This document shows, piece after piece, positions 14,749-15,735 of a DNA stretch of 15,735 bases (position 1 is its first letter; every line of letters starts with the position of its first letter). A model generated the notes under the pieces. It did no database searches, was not told the DNA's origin, and was given only the letters and a program-made list of their open reading frames with translations. A program made the position numbers and the translations under genes. The stretch comes from SVMC01 sp045601345 (GTDB lineage Bacteria; Bacillota; Clostridia; Oscillospirales; Oscillospiraceae), in contig JAZRZL010000005.1 in the NCBI GenBank assembly GCA_045601345.1, positions 1 through 15,735 on the forward strand. Direction: 5' to 3'.

Positions 14749-15490
14749 AGCATTTCGTGTACTTGTCGCAGACGACGAAAAGCTCATCGCGCAGAATATT
14801 GCCCGACGTATCACAGCGATTAATTCCAGCTTTCTGGTGATTGCCATTGCAAGCGACGGTCTGGAAGCTCTGGAGCTTGTTGATAAGCTGCTGCCGGATG
14901 TCGTGTTTACGGACATCAAAATGCCGGAGCTGGATGGCATCAGTCTGATTCGTCAGCTCAATACGGCGCATCCAAACATCAAAACGGTTATGGTTTCCGG
15001 CTACAATGATTTTGAGCTGGTGCGCTCGGCCCTGCGTAATCAGGCAACGGACTATCTGCTCAAGCCAATCAGCAATGATGAGCTGAAAAAAACCCTCCAA
15101 AAGCTGGAGGATGAGCTTTTGGCTGAAATTAACGAGCTGGGCAGACGGCATGAGGAAACGCCAGCTGAGCTTGTTGAGCGAATTATGACGTATATCCGCC
15201 ATAATTATGCAAGTCCTATTGACCTTTCTCATCTGGCCAATGAATACCATTTCTCATCGGCATATCTTTCCAAAATTTTTAAGGATCACGCAAATATTTC
15301 TCCCGGTCGATACCTCCGTGATTGCCGTATGAACATGGCAAAAAAGCTGCTGCGTGATACCACGCTTCCTGTTAAGGACGTGGCAGATAAAGTCGGATAT
15401 CCCGATCATGTACACTTCAGCAAGAGCTTCAAAAATACCACCGGCTTTACACCAGCGCAATACCGCGAACAGGCATCCCATTTGAGATAA
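14741..15490 (+). CDS. AraC-family response regulator, YesN-type
   Basis: A 249-residue DNA-binding regulator. The receiver domain (1-120) has the acidic pair D11-D12, phospho-acceptor D58 in VVFTDIKMPELDG, S86 and K108 in LLKP, all the conserved positions. A short linker leads to an AraC-type double helix-turn-helix (about 150-245), with HLANEYHFSSAYLSKIFK in the first and VKDVADKVGYPDHVHFSKSFK in the second, ending TGFTPAQYRE. At 249 residues it is shorter than many YesN-like proteins, which often carry a long middle region. Phosphorylation by the kinase encoded upstream should favour binding at target promoters, most plausibly the divergent sugar operon. GGGGG lies 9 bases before the ATG inside the kinase gene, and the 8-base overlap couples their translation. 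Confidence 0.94.
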   Translation: MDKAFRVLVADDEKLIAQNIARRITAINSSFLVIAIASDGLEALELVDKLLPDVVFTDIKMPELDGISLIRQLNTAHPNIKTVMVSGYNDFELVRSALRNQATDYLLKPISNDELKKTLQKLEDELLAEINELGRRHEETPAELVERIMTYIRHNYASPIDLSHLANEYHFSSAYLSKIFKDHANISPGRYLRDCRMNMAKKLLRDTTLPVKDVADKVGYPDHVHFSKSFKNTTGFTPAQYREQASHLR

Positions 15491-15496
15491 CCGCAA

Positions 15497-15541
15497 AAAA
15501 TCACTCCGATACAGATCATGGATCTGCACCGAAGTGATTTT
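15497..15541 (+). terminator. Long imperfect hairpin after the response regulator
   Basis: AAAATCACT (15497-15505) pairs exactly with AGTGATTTT (15533-15541), and inner segments including CAGATC/GATCTG extend the stem with three mismatches. It begins 6 bases after the regulator stop. The T-run is only four bases, so termination may be partial, with the stronger hairpin at 15609 as back-up. Confidence 0.6.
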
Positions 15542-15602
15542 AGGTCACTTCTAAAAATTCATCACAGTCAAATCTGTGGGTCTTGTTTCCGTCATATTTT
15601 AC

Positions 15603-15644
15603 AAAAATCGCAGGGAATACATTCCGTATTCCCTGCGGTTTTTT
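15603..15644. terminator. Strong bidirectional intrinsic terminator
   Basis: CGCAGGGAATAC (15609-15620) and GTATTCCCTGCG (15626-15637) form a perfect 12-bp stem with a 5-base loop, followed on plus by TTTTTT (15639-15644). An A-run at 15603-15607 gives a T-run on the minus strand. This fits the end of the kinase/regulator operon and perhaps of a convergent gene beyond the right edge. The last 90 bases hold no gene I can support. Confidence 0.85.
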
Positions 15645-15735
15645 GTTGTGTTTGATGAAAAAATCCCTCGCAGCTTGACTTACGCTGAATTTTTAGAGCT
15701 GCCCTTTATCGTTTTTGGTTTTTACTTGTACAATG

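Noticed and set aside
15693..15734. Thirteen-codon minus-strand tail at the right edge (ends KTKNDKGQL)
   Set aside because: Thirteen open codons are common by chance. A convergent gene end before the bidirectional terminator is possible but cannot be supported.

Overview
The window looks like a chromosomal stretch from a Gram-positive gut-type clostridium (Bacillota, Oscillospiraceae-like). Reasons: strong GGAGG ribosome binding sites before most genes, S-layer homology (SLH) modules, a sugar-binding lipoprotein in a CUT1 ABC operon without its own ATPase, a YesMN-type two-component pair, and a degenerate intergenic repeat of a style I recall from gut clostridia. No rRNA, tRNA or CRISPR array is visible.

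Layout. (1) Positions 1-2474 carry a possible gene tail at the left edge, then a minus-strand pair: an O-antigen ligase/polymerase-like membrane protein followed by an NAD(P)-binding epimerase/reductase-like protein. (2) An AT-rich divergent promoter region (about 2475-2693) with a perfect 10-bp inverted repeat leads into a plus-strand membrane glycosyltransferase of family 2. (3) A minus-strand two-gene cassette at 3916-5717 encodes an ABC-type/OLD-like ATPase and a small HNH endonuclease. The pair matches the Septu (PtuA-PtuB) anti-phage defence architecture, here without a reverse transcriptase. (4) Immediately behind its promoter lies a 5'-truncated gene (about 5897-7180). It starts abruptly inside what looks like a GH10 xylanase domain and continues through a FIVAR-like helical module and three SLH repeats. 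(5) Positions 7211-12494 hold a minus-strand sugar-uptake operon: lipoprotein binding protein, internal terminator, two permeases and a cytoplasmic GH31 glycosidase, closed by a strong terminator. (6) A 523-base intergenic region carries the divergent promoters plus repeat debris. (7) A sensor histidine kinase and an AraC-type response regulator follow on the plus strand and end at two hairpins.

How it works together. The kinase/regulator pair is divergent from the sugar operon and most likely controls it (inference). Extracellular sugar would be sensed, captured by the lipoprotein, imported by the permeases using an ATPase encoded elsewhere, and hydrolysed inside by the GH31 enzyme. The truncated GH10-SLH gene suggests that a cell-surface plant-polysaccharide enzyme once stood beside this operon. 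The breakpoint sits against the Septu-like cassette, and composition changes sharply there, so insertion or rearrangement at the defence cassette may have destroyed the xylanase gene. The most notable items are that cassette, the truncation junction, and the direct repeats in the 12.4-13.0 kb intergenic region.
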